From Methylobacterium sp. J-067 (GTDB lineage Bacteria; Pseudomonadota; Alphaproteobacteria; Rhizobiales; Beijerinckiaceae), in assembly GCF_022829465.1 (NCBI RefSeq), contig NZ_JAKSXZ010000123.1:61835-125834 (forward strand): DNA of 64,000 nt, written 5' to 3'. Both the position numbers and the translations under genes were made by a program. Of the stretch, positions 8,896-17,302 are shown piece by piece. The number at the start of each line of letters is the position of its first letter. The first letter of the stretch is position 1. Under the pieces are notes generated by a model. It was not told where the DNA came from, did no database searches, and saw nothing but the letters and a program-made list of their open reading frames with translations.

Positions 8896-9048
8896 CTACC
8901 GGGACGCCGTCACGCTGAGCATCGGCAGGGTGACGCTCAAGGTCGCCTCGGGCTCCTTCGGGGGTCCGAGGCTCGCCAGGGCGGCGAGGCCGAGCGCCAG
9001 CGTCAGGGCGAGGAGCGACGTTTCGAAGCCGCGATAGACCCATTCCAT
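8896..9048 (-). CDS. 50-residue single-helix membrane protein, unknown
   Basis: A very small frame starting MEWVYRGFETSLLALTLALG from an ATG with a strong GGGAGGTGACG ribosome-binding site. It has one clear membrane helix (about residues 10-28) and a short threonine/serine-rich tail. It lies 53 bp downstream of the EamA-type transporter gene on the same strand and is convergent with cynS (6 bp between stops). No family recognised; the ribosome-binding site is the main evidence that it is real. Confidence 0.5.
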   Translation of the reverse strand: MEWVYRGFETSLLALTLALGLAALASLGPPKEPEATLSVTLPMLSVTASR

Positions 9049-9101
9049 CGTCACCTCCCGCGTTGAGATCCGAGGATCGGCGGGAAAGGTTACGATCCGG
9101 C

Positions 9102-9539
9102 TTACCAGCCGGACGCGACGAGGGCGGCGCCGGCCGCGATCAGCACGACGCCGGCCCAGGCCGCCGCGCTCAGGGTCTCGCCCAGCACGCTCGCGCCGAG
9201 GATCGCCACCAGCACCACGCTGAGCTTGTCGATGGGCGCGACGCGGGCCGCCTCCCCCAGGGACAAGGCGCGGAAGTAGCAGAGCCACGAGGCCCCCGTG
9301 GCGAGGCCGGACAGGATCAGGAACAGCAGGCTGCGCCCGGAGATCGTTCCCAGCGCGGCCCCCTGCCCCGTCGCCACGACGATGGCGGCGGCGAACAGCA
9401 GGATCACCACCGTGCGGACCAAGGTCGCCACGTCGGAGGGGACGCCCGAGACGCCGACCTTGGCGAGGATGGCGGTCATCGCCGCGAACACCGCCGACAG
9501 GATCGCCCAGAAGCGCCAGGATTGCAGAAGTACGCTCAA
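9102..9539 (-). CDS. Single-EamA-domain DMT-superfamily membrane protein
   Basis: A 145-aa protein with about five membrane helices, the size of one EamA repeat (half of a ten-helix drug/metabolite transporter). The final segment VVLVAILGASVLGETLSAAAWAGVVLIAAGAALVA is the conserved EamA end, with the LGE motif. Half-size members work as homo- or heterodimers. The start codon appears to be TTG at 9539, seven bases after GGAGGG; no in-frame ATG gives the first helix. Substrate unknown. The small membrane gene at 8896 may be co-transcribed. Confidence 0.75.
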   Translation of the reverse strand: MSVLLQSWRFWAILSAVFAAMTAILAKVGVSGVPSDVATLVRTVVILLFAAAIVVATGQGAALGTISGRSLLFLILSGLATGASWLCYFRALSLGEAARVAPIDKLSVVLVAILGASVLGETLSAAAWAGVVLIAAGAALVASGW

Positions 9540-9626
9540 AGGTAGGCCCTCCGGCGGGTCCCCCCGCCCAGGCCAGCGATACCACGCCCTGCGGGAGCGC
9601 CGCCCACCACACCGTCGGCCATCATT

Positions 9627-9652
9627 CCCTCTCCCCGCAGGCGGGGAGAGGG
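9627..9652. repeat. G+C-rich palindrome after the pao operon, dispersed-repeat type
   Basis: CCCTCTCCCCGC-AG-GCGGGGAGAGGG is a perfect 12-bp inverted repeat 12 bp beyond the paoC stop. A near copy lies at 38138-38163 between moaA and ssb. There is no U-tract, so it looks more like a REP-type element acting as an mRNA end or roadblock than a classical terminator. Confidence 0.6.
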
Positions 9653-9664
9653 GGTCAACGACGC

Positions 9665-11917
9665 TTACAGCAGCTTCTCGATGGTGATCGGCAGGTCGCG
9701 GACGCGCTTGCCGGTGGCGTGGTGCACCGCGTTGGCGATGGCCGCCGCCGTGCCGACGATGCCGATCTCGCCCACGCCCTTCACACCCAGCGGGTTCGCC
9801 TTGTCCTCCTCGTCCACGAAGATCACGTCGAGGTCGTGGATGTCGGCATGGGCCGGCACATGGTACTCGCCGAGGTTGCGGTTCATCCAGCGGCCGAGGG
9901 TGTGGTCGAGCATCGACTCCTCGTGCAGCGCCGAGCCGATCCCCATCACGGTGGCGCCGATGATCTGGCTCCGGGCCGTCTTGGGGTTGAGGATCTTGCC
10001 CGCCGCGATGGCCGAGACCACCCGCGTGACGCGGACCTGACCCAGCTCCTCATCGACCTTCACCTCGACGAACACCGCCTGGTGGGTGAAGCACTCGAAC
10101 TCCTTGGCGAAGTCCGAATCCGGCCCGGCCTCGCCCACGACCTCGATCCGGTCGAAGCCGCCGGCCTTCATCGCGTCCACGATGGCCACCGAGCGGGACG
10201 GATCGTCGGCCAGCGCGATGCGCCCCTTTGAGAAGACCACCCGCTCGAAATCGGCGTTGGCGAGGGGCGAATCGTCCATCTGCCGGGCGAGCACGAAGAC
10301 CTGGGCCGCGATCTCGCGGCAGGCCTTCATCGCCGCCGTGCCGGAGGAGGCCGCCGTCCACGAGCCGCCCGCGACCGGAGCCTCGGCGAGCGACGTGTCG
10401 CCGAGCTTCGTCGTCACGTCCTCCATCGACAGGCCCAGCGTGTCGGCGCCGATCTGCGTGAGGATCGTGTAGGTGCCGGTGCCGATGTCGCCGGTGGAGT
10501 TGCCGAGTTCGAGCTTCCCGTCGCCGGTCAGCACCGCGCGGCACTTGGAGGGCATCATCAGCGCCTCCCAGATGCCGGAGGCAACGCCCCAGCCGACGAG
10601 CTCGCGCCCGTCGCGCATGGAGCGGGGCTCAGGGGTCCGCTTGGCCCAGCCGAACCGCTCGGCACCCTGTGTGAAGCAGGACTTCAGCGCCTTCGAGCCG
10701 AAGGGCTTGTCCTCGATGGGCTCCCGGTCGGTGTAGTTAATGAGCCGCAGCTCGATCGGATCCTTGCCCAGCTCCTGCGCCAGCTCGTCCATGGCGCTCT
10801 CGAGGGCGAACAGGCCGGAGACCGCGCCGGGCGCGCGCATGTCGCCGGGGGTCGCCGTGTCGATCTTGGCGAGCTTGTAGGTGAGCTTGACGTTGTCGCA
10901 GGCGTAGAGCGTACCCGACCAGTTGACGATGTTCTCCTGGTAATCCTCGTAACGCGAGGTGCCATGCACCGCATCGTGCTTGAGGGCCTGGAGGGCGCCG
11001 TCCTGGCCCGCGCCGAGGGAGACGGTCTGCACCGCCTCGGCCCGGTAGGTGAAGCTCCACATCTGCTCGCGGGTGAGCACGATCCGCACCGAGCGGTCGA
11101 GGTCGCGGGCCGCGAGCATCGCCAGGAAGGCCTGGAATTGCGGGCGCAGGCCCGATCCGAAGCCGCCGCCGAGATAGGGGTTGAGCACCCGCACCTGCTC
11201 CGGCTTCAGGCCGAACGCGCCGGTCAGGTATTGCTGCGTGTTCGCGACGCCCTGGACCTTGTCGTAGACCGTGAAGCTGCCGCCCGGCTCCACCACCACC
11301 GTCGTGGCGTGGGGCTCCATCGGGTTATGGTGCTCGTTGGCCATCCGGTACTGCTGGTTGACCCGGATCGGCGCCTTGGCGAAGGCCCCGTCCGCATCGC
11401 CCCACGGCTCCGGCGGCGGCTTGATGCCGTCGCGCTTCTTCGGCGGGTCGTAGGCCTCGCCGACGAGGGTATCGATGTCCGTCTTGGGCGTCTCAGCCTT
11501 GTAGGTGACCTTGACGAGGGAGGCGGCGTAGCGCGCCGTCTCGAAATCCTCGGCGAGCACCACCGCCACCGGCTGGCCGGAGAACAGGATGTTCGCGTCG
11601 AAGAGCGGGCGGTAGGGCACGCCGGGGGGGCCGACCATGTCCTGGTAGGACTTCGGGTCCGCGGACATGTCCGGGCGGTTCTCGTGGGTGAGCACCTTCA
11701 CGACGCCCGGAACGGCCTCGGCCTTGGCGGTGTCGAGGCCGGTGATCGTGCCACGGGCGATGGTGCTCGTGACGACGTAGCCGTGGACGAGATTCTCGGC
11801 GGTGAACTCGGCGGCGTATTTGGCGAGGCCGGTGACCTTGGCGGGGCCGTCGACGCGGCTGCGCGGGCTGCCGACATGCCGGTCATTGCCGGCGGCGGGG
11901 CTGATCTGAATGGTCAT
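9665..11917 (-). CDS. paoC: Aldehyde oxidoreductase molybdopterin-binding subunit (PaoC/YagR type)
   Basis: The 750-aa large subunit of a xanthine-oxidase-family enzyme that holds the molybdenum cofactor and oxidises aldehydes, probably aromatic or small toxic ones. It contains the a/b hammerhead domain (SRVDGPAKVTGLAKYAAEF), GGGFGSGLRPQ near residue 260, MRAPG, GGSWTAASSGTAA, and the catalytic Glu717 in KGVGEIGIVGTAAAIANAV. It shows closer kinship to E. coli PaoC than to XdhB. It is the last gene of paoA-paoB-paoC; the paoB stop lies 7 bp before its ATG. In E. coli, PaoABC is periplasmic with a Tat signal on PaoA; no such signal is clear here. Confidence 0.9.
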   Translation of the reverse strand: MTIQISPAAGNDRHVGSPRSRVDGPAKVTGLAKYAAEFTAENLVHGYVVTSTIARGTITGLDTAKAEAVPGVVKVLTHENRPDMSADPKSYQDMVGPPGVPYRPLFDANILFSGQPVAVVLAEDFETARYAASLVKVTYKAETPKTDIDTLVGEAYDPPKKRDGIKPPPEPWGDADGAFAKAPIRVNQQYRMANEHHNPMEPHATTVVVEPGGSFTVYDKVQGVANTQQYLTGAFGLKPEQVRVLNPYLGGGFGSGLRPQFQAFLAMLAARDLDRSVRIVLTREQMWSFTYRAEAVQTVSLGAGQDGALQALKHDAVHGTSRYEDYQENIVNWSGTLYACDNVKLTYKLAKIDTATPGDMRAPGAVSGLFALESAMDELAQELGKDPIELRLINYTDREPIEDKPFGSKALKSCFTQGAERFGWAKRTPEPRSMRDGRELVGWGVASGIWEALMMPSKCRAVLTGDGKLELGNSTGDIGTGTYTILTQIGADTLGLSMEDVTTKLGDTSLAEAPVAGGSWTAASSGTAAMKACREIAAQVFVLARQMDDSPLANADFERVVFSKGRIALADDPSRSVAIVDAMKAGGFDRIEVVGEAGPDSDFAKEFECFTHQAVFVEVKVDEELGQVRVTRVVSAIAAGKILNPKTARSQIIGATVMGIGSALHEESMLDHTLGRWMNRNLGEYHVPAHADIHDLDVIFVDEEDKANPLGVKGVGEIGIVGTAAAIANAVHHATGKRVRDLPITIEKLL

Positions 11918-11924
11918 CGGGACC

Positions 11925-12932
11925 TCACTGAATGCGCTTGTCGCTGAGCGACTGGGGCGTGCCGGCGGCGGCCTGTTCGAGGCCGCGCACGATGGCCCGC
12001 CGGGCGAGTTCGATCTTGAAGCCGTTCTCGGACTGAGGCTTCGCCTCGGCCACGATCATCTCGGCGACGCGTGTGAAGGTCTCCCGCGTGGCGGGCTTGC
12101 CGGCGAGTTCGGCCTCGGCCTGCCTGTTGCGCCAGGGCTTGTGGGCGACGCCGCCGAGCGCCAGCCGGGCGGTCTTGATCGTGTCGCCGTCGAGATCGAG
12201 GGCGGCCGCCACCGAGACCAGGGCGAAGGCGTAGGAGAGCCGGTCACGCAGCTTCAGGTAGGTGTAGTTCTGCGCGAAACCCTGCTCCGGCAGATCGACG
12301 GCGACGACGATCTCGCCGGGCTTCAGGTTCGTGTCCTTTTGCGGCTCGTTCCCCGGCAGGCGGTGGAACTCGGCGAAGGGGATCGTCCGCTCGCCCTCAG
12401 GCCCGCTCACCTGCACCGTCGCCTCCAGGGCAGCGAGCGCGATGCACATGTCGGACGGGTGCGTGGCGATGCACTGGTCGCTGGTGCCGAAGATCGCGTG
12501 GATGCGGTTCACGCCGCCGATGGCCGGGCAGCCGGAGCCCGGCTCGCGCTTGTTGCAGGGCGTGCCGGCATCGTAAAAGTAGTAGCAGCGGGTGCGCTGG
12601 AGCAGGTTGCCGCCGGTCGTCGCGGCGTTGCGCAGCTGCGCCGAGGCGCCGGCCAGGATCGCGTTGCGCAGGAGCGGGTAGCGCTCGGCCACGCGGGAAT
12701 CGTAGGCGACGTTCGCGTTGGTGGCGAGCGCCCCGAGGCGCAGGCCGCCGTCCTTCTCCTCGATGCCCTTGAGGGGCAGGTGGGTGATGTCGATGAGCCG
12801 GCCGGGCTTCTCGACCTCGTACTTCATCAGGTCGAGGAGGTTGGTGCCGCCGGCGATGAAGCGGGAACCCGCTCCGAAGGCGCCGACCGCCTCCGCCACC
12901 GTGCCGGCGCGGACGTATTCGAAGCGGTTCAT
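11925..12932 (-). CDS. paoB: Aldehyde oxidoreductase FAD-binding subunit (PaoB type)
   Basis: A 335-aa FAD-binding subunit that passes electrons between the 2Fe-2S subunit and the acceptor. FAD-domain marks are FIAGGTNLLDLMKYEVEKP and LRNAATTGGNLLQRTRC. A cysteine-bearing loop with Cys116, Cys126, Cys135 and Cys154 matches the extra 4Fe-4S cluster loop that distinguishes PaoB-like subunits from ordinary xanthine dehydrogenase FAD subunits. The C-terminal CO-dehydrogenase flavoprotein domain (KLRDRLSYAFALVSVAAAL) is present. Its ATG overlaps the paoA stop (ATGA). Confidence 0.9.
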   Translation of the reverse strand: MNRFEYVRAGTVAEAVGAFGAGSRFIAGGTNLLDLMKYEVEKPGRLIDITHLPLKGIEEKDGGLRLGALATNANVAYDSRVAERYPLLRNAILAGASAQLRNAATTGGNLLQRTRCYYFYDAGTPCNKREPGSGCPAIGGVNRIHAIFGTSDQCIATHPSDMCIALAALEATVQVSGPEGERTIPFAEFHRLPGNEPQKDTNLKPGEIVVAVDLPEQGFAQNYTYLKLRDRLSYAFALVSVAAALDLDGDTIKTARLALGGVAHKPWRNRQAEAELAGKPATRETFTRVAEMIVAEAKPQSENGFKIELARRAIVRGLEQAAAGTPQSLSDKRIQ

Positions 12933-13522
12933 CGTGCGCCCCCCTGGTGCATCACATCCTCAATGGCATCGACGATGTTGGTGTAGGCGCCGCAGCGGCA
13001 GATGTTGCCGCTCATGGCCTCGCGGATTTCCTCGCGGCTATGGGCGTGGCCCTCTTCCATCATGCCCACCGCCGAGCAGAGCTGGCCGGGGGTGCAGTAG
13101 CCGCACTGGAAGGCGTCGTGCTCGATGAAGGCTTCCTGGATCGGGTGCAGGGCGTTGCTGCCCTTGCGCTCGCCGAGGCTCGCCAGACCCTCGACGGTGG
13201 TGATCTCGGCCCCGTCCTTCATCACCGCGAGGGTGAGGCAGGAATTCACGCGGGTGCCGTTCACCAGCACGGTGCAGGCGCCGCACTGGCCGTGATCGCA
13301 GCCCTTCTTAGTGCCGGTGAGGTCCAGCCGCTCGCGCAGGAGGTCGAGGAGGGTGGTCCAGGGCGTGACCTGCAACTCCCGGCGCTGGCCGTTGATGGTG
13401 AGCGTGATGCCGATGGGCGTGTCCGCCGAGACCGGCGGACTCTGTTCGAGCTGCATGGCGTCGTCCGCGAAAAGGGCCGGCGGAGCCGGCGGGAAAGACG
13501 AAGGTTCGGCGGCGGGGCGCAT
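12929..13522 (-). CDS. paoA: Aldehyde oxidoreductase 2Fe-2S subunit (PaoA type)
   Basis: Carries two 2Fe-2S clusters: the plant-ferredoxin type (GCDHGQCGACTVLVNG...NSC) and the [2Fe-2S]-II bundle (FQCGYCTPGQL...GNICRCGAYTNIVDAI). The body fits the roughly 150-aa core of this family, with a 40-residue extension rich in proline and serine (about 198 aa from ATG 13522). A slightly longer start at ATG 13561 is possible. No twin-arginine signal is visible in either version, so a cytoplasmic enzyme is more likely than the exported E. coli PaoABC. It is the first gene of the operon and divergent from the dipeptidase gene. Confidence 0.9.
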   Translation of the reverse strand: MRPAAEPSSFPPAPPALFADDAMQLEQSPPVSADTPIGITLTINGQRRELQVTPWTTLLDLLRERLDLTGTKKGCDHGQCGACTVLVNGTRVNSCLTLAVMKDGAEITTVEGLASLGERKGSNALHPIQEAFIEHDAFQCGYCTPGQLCSAVGMMEEGHAHSREEIREAMSGNICRCGAYTNIVDAIEDVMHQGGAR

Positions 13523-13670
13523 CGCGATGGCCCCTGCACGACCGGTTCCGTCGATAACCATTCCAAACTGAGCCTGTTCCGAAGAGGGAGCCCCTGCGAC
13601 GGAAGGGCATTGCCGCCCGGCGCCGGCCTCGGCTAACCCTGCGCCTGTCCCCGACACGGCGGAGAGAGCG

Positions 13671-15056
13671 ATGGCCGGACTCGACGCGATCCTGAACGAC
13701 ATCGACACGGATCTCGACAACGCGCTCGAACGGCTCTTCGCCTTCCTGGGCATCCCGTCGATCTCGACCGACCCAGCCTATGCCGGGCAGTGCCGCGAGG
13801 CCGCCGCGTGGCTGGCCGCCGACCTGACGGCGCTGGGCTTCGCGACCAGCGTGGAGGAGACCTCCCTCCACCCGGTGGTGCTGGCCCACAAGCCGAAGCC
13901 CGGCGCGCCGCATGTCCTGTTCTACGGCCATTACGACGTGCAGCCGGTCGACCCGCTCGACCTCTGGACGCATCCGCCCTTCGAGCCGCGCCTCGCCAAC
14001 GACGGTGGCCGCAAGCGAATCGTCGCCCGGGGCGCCTCGGACGACAAGGGGCAGGTGATGACCTTCGTGGAAGCCTGCCGGGCGCATCTCGCCATGAGCG
14101 GCGAACTCCCATGCGGCGTCACCATTCTCATCGAGGGCGCCGAGGAGAGCGGCTCGCAGGGGCTGCCGGAATGGGTCGCGGCCAACCGCGACCGGCTCGG
14201 CTGCGACGTGGTCCTCGTCTGCGACACGGGGATGTGGGATCCGCGGACGCCGCAGATCACCTCGTCGCTGCGCGGCCTGTGCTACTTCGAGGTGAAGGTC
14301 ACCTGCGCCGACCGCGACCTGCATTCGGGTTTCTTCGGCGGCGCCGCACGCAACCCGATCCACGTGCTGTCGCGCATCGTCGCCGACCTGCACGACGCGG
14401 ACGGCCGGGTGACGGTCCCCGGCTTCTACGAGGGCGTCCACGAGCGCCCGGCCGAGGTGATCGCGCAATGGCGCGGCCTCGGCATGACCGCCGAGTCGCT
14501 CCTCGGCCCCATCGGCCTCAAGGAGCCGGCCGGCGAGAAGGGGCGCCTGCCGCTGGAACTCGTGCAGTCGCGCCCGGCTTGCGACGTGAACGGCATCTGG
14601 GGCGGCTACACCGCCGAGGGCACCAAGACGGTGATCGCCTCCACCGCCTCGGCCAAGGTCTCCTTCCGCCTCGTGGACGACCAGGACCCAGCGGCGCTCG
14701 CCACAAGCTTCGAGGCCTTCGTGCGCGAGCGGGTGCCGGCCGATTGCTCGGTCGAGATCGTCACCTACAAGGGCTCGCGGGCCATCAGCCTGCCCTTCGA
14801 CATGCCGGAACTCGCCACCGCCAAGGCGGCCCTGGAAGCCGAATGGGGCGTGCCGGCGGTGACGGTGGGTGCGGGCGGCTCGATCCCCATCGTCGGCGAC
14901 TTCAAGCGGCTGCTCGGCAAGGACACGCTGCTCATCGGCTTCGGCCTCGACGACGACCGCATCCACTCGCCGAACGAGAAGTACGACCTAACGAGCTTCC
15001 ACAAGGGCACACGGTCCTGGGCGCGGATCCTCGCCGCGTTGGGCGAAAGGGGCTGA
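13671..15056 (+). CDS. M20-family metallodipeptidase
   Basis: A 461-aa zinc dipeptidase of the M20 family (carnosinase/CNDP-like, ArgE/DapE relatives). Metal and catalytic residues are visible in order: His and Asp in FYGHYDVQP, Asp in RGASDDKGQ, the Glu pair in EGAEESGSQGL, Asp in VLVCDTGMW, and His in DRIHSPNEKYDL. The dimerisation domain (about 200-360) includes DLHSGFFGGAARNP. The start follows GGAGAGAGCG. It probably hydrolyses dipeptides in the cytoplasm; the exact substrate is unknown. It is divergent from paoABC with a 148-bp shared upstream region. Confidence 0.9.
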   Translation: MAGLDAILNDIDTDLDNALERLFAFLGIPSISTDPAYAGQCREAAAWLAADLTALGFATSVEETSLHPVVLAHKPKPGAPHVLFYGHYDVQPVDPLDLWTHPPFEPRLANDGGRKRIVARGASDDKGQVMTFVEACRAHLAMSGELPCGVTILIEGAEESGSQGLPEWVAANRDRLGCDVVLVCDTGMWDPRTPQITSSLRGLCYFEVKVTCADRDLHSGFFGGAARNPIHVLSRIVADLHDADGRVTVPGFYEGVHERPAEVIAQWRGLGMTAESLLGPIGLKEPAGEKGRLPLELVQSRPACDVNGIWGGYTAEGTKTVIASTASAKVSFRLVDDQDPAALATSFEAFVRERVPADCSVEIVTYKGSRAISLPFDMPELATAKAALEAEWGVPAVTVGAGGSIPIVGDFKRLLGKDTLLIGFGLDDDRIHSPNEKYDLTSFHKGTRSWARILAALGERG

Positions 15057-15164
15057 GCCGCCCCGTGCCATAGGACACGCCGCCGGCTCGTTCCCCCGCC
15101 CCGGCCGGATGAATCCGCGAAGCGTAGCCGTCTCATCGAACAGGGACGGGACGCGGAGGCGTGG

Positions 15165-16037
15165 ATGCGGACGAGGGCGAAGCGGGCCACGGCGCTCGGG
15201 CTAGGGCTGGGCGTGGCCCTGGCGGGAAGCGCGGCGCAGGCGGGCTCGGCGGCCCAGCCGGGCCAGACCATCGGCCTGCCGACCGGCGCGCAATTGCCGG
15301 TCGGCCTGTATTTCGTGAACCTGTCGAGCTTCGGCGTGCGCGACACCGCCCCGGCCTCGTCGGACTCGAACGTCAACCTGCCGACGCTCGCCCTCGCGAC
15401 GCCCTGGACGGTGCTCGGCGCGCGGGTCCAGTTCTTCTTCACGCAGCCGGTGGCGGCGGCGAGCCCGCGCGGCGGATCCTACCAAAGCGGCATCGGCCAG
15501 CCGCTGCTCGCCGGGCAGCTCGCCTGGGACCTCGGCAACGATTTCGGTGTGAGCTACCTGTTCGGCGGCTACCTGCCGATCGACACCCGCTTCCTCACCC
15601 AGGAAGCCTCGCTCTCGCACCGCTTCGCGGCGAGCTACACCGGCAACGGGTTCAACCTGACAGCGAACCTGCTCTACGGCACGTTCCTGAACGAGCGCTC
15701 GCCCTTCGGCGTGCTCTACCCGGACTATCTGAACCTCGACCTCACCGCGACGAAGAGGTTCGGCAAGTTCGAGATCGGCCCGGTGGCCTTTGGCTCCACC
15801 GACCTGCCGACGGCCGTCGCCGGCTACCGGCGGCAGGGGCAGATCGCGGTGGGCGCCCTCGTCGGCTACAATTTCGGGCCGGTGAACCTGCAGGCCTACG
15901 TCACCCGCGACGTGATCGAGCGCAACTACGGCGGCTACGAGACCCGCGGCTGGCTGCGCGCCATCGTCCCCCTCTACCAGGACAAGAAGGACGTCGCGCC
16001 CAACCGCACCCTCGTGACGCGGGAACAGGGCGGATAA
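15165..16037 (+). CDS. Exported outer-membrane transporter-like protein (phenol MetA/SphA-type beta-barrel)
   Basis: A 290-aa protein with a signal peptide (MRTRAKRATALGLGLGVALA, then SAAQA). The rest is rich in alternating aromatic and glycine strands (YFVNLSSFGVRD, ARVQFFFTQPVAA, FGVSYLFGGYLPIDTRFL, VGALVGYNFGPVNLQAYVTRD), as in the transporter/MetA-pathway beta-barrel family often found in aromatic degradation loci. The substrate is unknown. It lies on its own after the dipeptidase gene and ends at a bidirectional terminator. Confidence 0.75.
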   Translation: MRTRAKRATALGLGLGVALAGSAAQAGSAAQPGQTIGLPTGAQLPVGLYFVNLSSFGVRDTAPASSDSNVNLPTLALATPWTVLGARVQFFFTQPVAAASPRGGSYQSGIGQPLLAGQLAWDLGNDFGVSYLFGGYLPIDTRFLTQEASLSHRFAASYTGNGFNLTANLLYGTFLNERSPFGVLYPDYLNLDLTATKRFGKFEIGPVAFGSTDLPTAVAGYRRQGQIAVGALVGYNFGPVNLQAYVTRDVIERNYGGYETRGWLRAIVPLYQDKKDVAPNRTLVTREQGG

Positions 16038-16075
16038 CCGCCCCTTCTTCGGTCTTGGTCTTCGCTTACTCCAAT

Positions 16076-16108
16076 AAAAAACCCCCGCGATCCTCGGATC
16101 GCGGGGGT
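16076..16108. terminator. Bidirectional rho-independent terminator
   Basis: ACCCCCGCGATC (16081-16092) pairs perfectly with GATCGCGGGGGT (16097-16108) around a CTCG loop. On the minus strand it is followed by TTTTTATT, so it is a strong terminator for the small secreted-protein gene ending at 16127. For the plus strand the T-run is short, but the stem is flanked by A-rich sequence on the outer-membrane gene side. It sits between two convergent genes. Confidence 0.9.
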
Positions 16109-16126
16109 TCTTCCGGTCAGGTGGCG

Positions 16127-16408
16127 TTAGCGGCGGGGCGCGGTGCCCGAGGCCCAGTGCGGGGCGATTACGACGCCGCGGCTGACCGTGGCGCGGTGCC
16201 CGTCGTGGAACATCGGCGCGCCGGCGATCTGGCCCGTGCCCATCCGCTGGGAATGGAGCGACTTCGGGTTGTGGTACGGGTCGCTGATGTAGCTGCTCAT
16301 GTGGCCACCGCCGGCCGCCTGGCGGCTGCCGTCGCCGCCTTCGGCATGGGCCAGGGACGGCAGGGCGAGAGCGGTGACGGCCAGGCCCAGGATCGCAAAG
16401 CGCTTCAT
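16127..16408 (-). CDS. Small secreted protein, unknown function
   Basis: A 93-aa protein with a good Sec signal peptide (MKRFAILGLAVTALALPSLA, cleavage after AHA near residue 22). The mature part, about 70 residues, is polar and rich in His, Ser, Gly and Arg (SSYISDPYHNPKSLHSQRMG, then MFHDGHRATVSRGV). No family recognised. The ribosome-binding site AAGGGG lies nine bases before the ATG. Upstream is an unusually AT-rich region with a perfect palindrome; downstream is a strong terminator. It appears to be monocistronic. Confidence 0.7.
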   Translation of the reverse strand: MKRFAILGLAVTALALPSLAHAEGGDGSRQAAGGGHMSSYISDPYHNPKSLHSQRMGTGQIAGAPMFHDGHRATVSRGVVIAPHWASGTAPRR

Positions 16409-16495
16409 GTCAATAACCCCTTCGAGGTGTCTTCGCGCCGGACCCTCTGTCCTGCGCCGATGAGAAGAACATAGCGCCTATTTTCGAATGTATAA

Positions 16496-16509
16496 GTGCG
16501 CATGCGCAC
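16496..16509. promoter_or_regulatory. Perfect 14-bp palindrome in AT-rich promoter region
   Basis: GTGCGCATGCGCAC is a perfect palindrome inside the most AT-rich stretch of the window (about 16470-16590), upstream of the small secreted-protein gene at 16127-16408. On the minus strand TATACA follows it directly, a possible -10 element, so a repressor bound here would block transcription. The regulator is unknown. Confidence 0.45.
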
Positions 16510-16606
16510 AGTATATCCAGCTGTCATTTAATCCTTTTATTGTCGTTGTTGGGTGCGCTCACACACATAGAAAGAGAACAAGCGGACTAATTCCCCGCCC
16601 CGGCCG

Positions 16607-17302
16607 TCAGGGCCGGGCGATGCGCCGGTCGATCCAGGACCAGAGGGCGCGGATCTCGGACGCCGCGTAGCCGGCCGGCGCGTGCTCCGTGACGCCCCGG
16701 CCCAGGGCGATGGCATCCTGATGATCGACGCGCTGGAGCAGGGCGGGCTCGGCCATCATCCCGAGGCCGGCGAGTTGCTGCGCGTAGAGCCCCGTGCGCG
16801 GCGAGGGCGGCGGCGGGCACTGGTTGAGGACGAGGGCGAGGCGGTCGCCGAGCCCCTGCCCGGCCAGGAGTTCGATGGTCGGCAGGGCCGCCATCAGGTC
16901 GAGCCGCGAGGGGCGGATCGGGATGATCACGAGGTCGGCGAGCCGCAGGATCGCCGCGACGCCGCCGATGGAGGAGCCCGGCGTGTCGATGATCGCGAGG
17001 GTGCGCCCCTGCTCGGCCTGCTCGTCGAGGATCGGCTGGAACTGCGCGAATTCCCAGGGCCGCAGCCGGTCGACCACCGGCTCGGGTCCCCCCCGGAGGG
17101 TGCCCCAGGCGCAGAGCGAGCCCTGCGGGTCGGCGTCGAAGGCCGTCACCCGCTCGCCGGCCTGGGTCGCCGCGACGGCGAGGGAGGCGGAGAGCGTGGT
17201 CTTGCCGGTGCCGCCCTTCTGGACGGCGACCGCGACCACGCGGGGGCGGGGGTTGGGGTTGGGGTTGGGACTGGTGTGGGGGGCCGTGTGGCGGGGATCC
17301 AT
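16607..17302 (-). CDS. Orphan ParA/MinD-family ATPase
   Basis: A 231-aa ParA-type ATPase with the deviant Walker A signature KGGTGKTT (Lys29 is the signature lysine), DADPQGSLCAWG (switch I), and IIDTPGSSIGG (Walker B). It forms ATP-dependent dimers that position DNA or protein complexes. The first 20 residues contain an NPNPNPRP repeat, encoded by a telomere-like G-rich repeat. No ParB or parS is next to it; it is followed by an AT-rich spacer and preceded by a YoaK-type gene. It could position a chemotaxis cluster, storage granule or similar cargo; the cargo is unknown. Confidence 0.85.
   Translation of the reverse strand: MDPRHTAPHTSPNPNPNPRPRVVAVAVQKGGTGKTTLSASLAVAATQAGERVTAFDADPQGSLCAWGTLRGGPEPVVDRLRPWEFAQFQPILDEQAEQGRTLAIIDTPGSSIGGVAAILRLADLVIIPIRPSRLDLMAALPTIELLAGQGLGDRLALVLNQCPPPPSPRTGLYAQQLAGLGMMAEPALLQRVDHQDAIALGRGVTEHAPAGYAASEIRALWSWIDRRIARP
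17242..17269 (+). repeat. G-quadruplex-type repeat inside the ParA N-terminus
   Basis: The plus strand reads five G-runs separated by C or TT: GGGGG-C-GGGGG-TT-GGGG-TT-GGGG-TT-GGG. It encodes, on the other strand, the NPNPNPRP segment of the ParA-like ATPase. A repeat of this kind can slip in replication and could fold as a G-quadruplex in the template strand of that gene. Confidence 0.6.

Noticed and set aside
13523..13753. A longer PaoA start overlapping the dipeptidase gene.
   Set aside because: The extra residues are the antisense of the dipeptidase start and have no family similarity; starts at 13522 or 13561 fit better.
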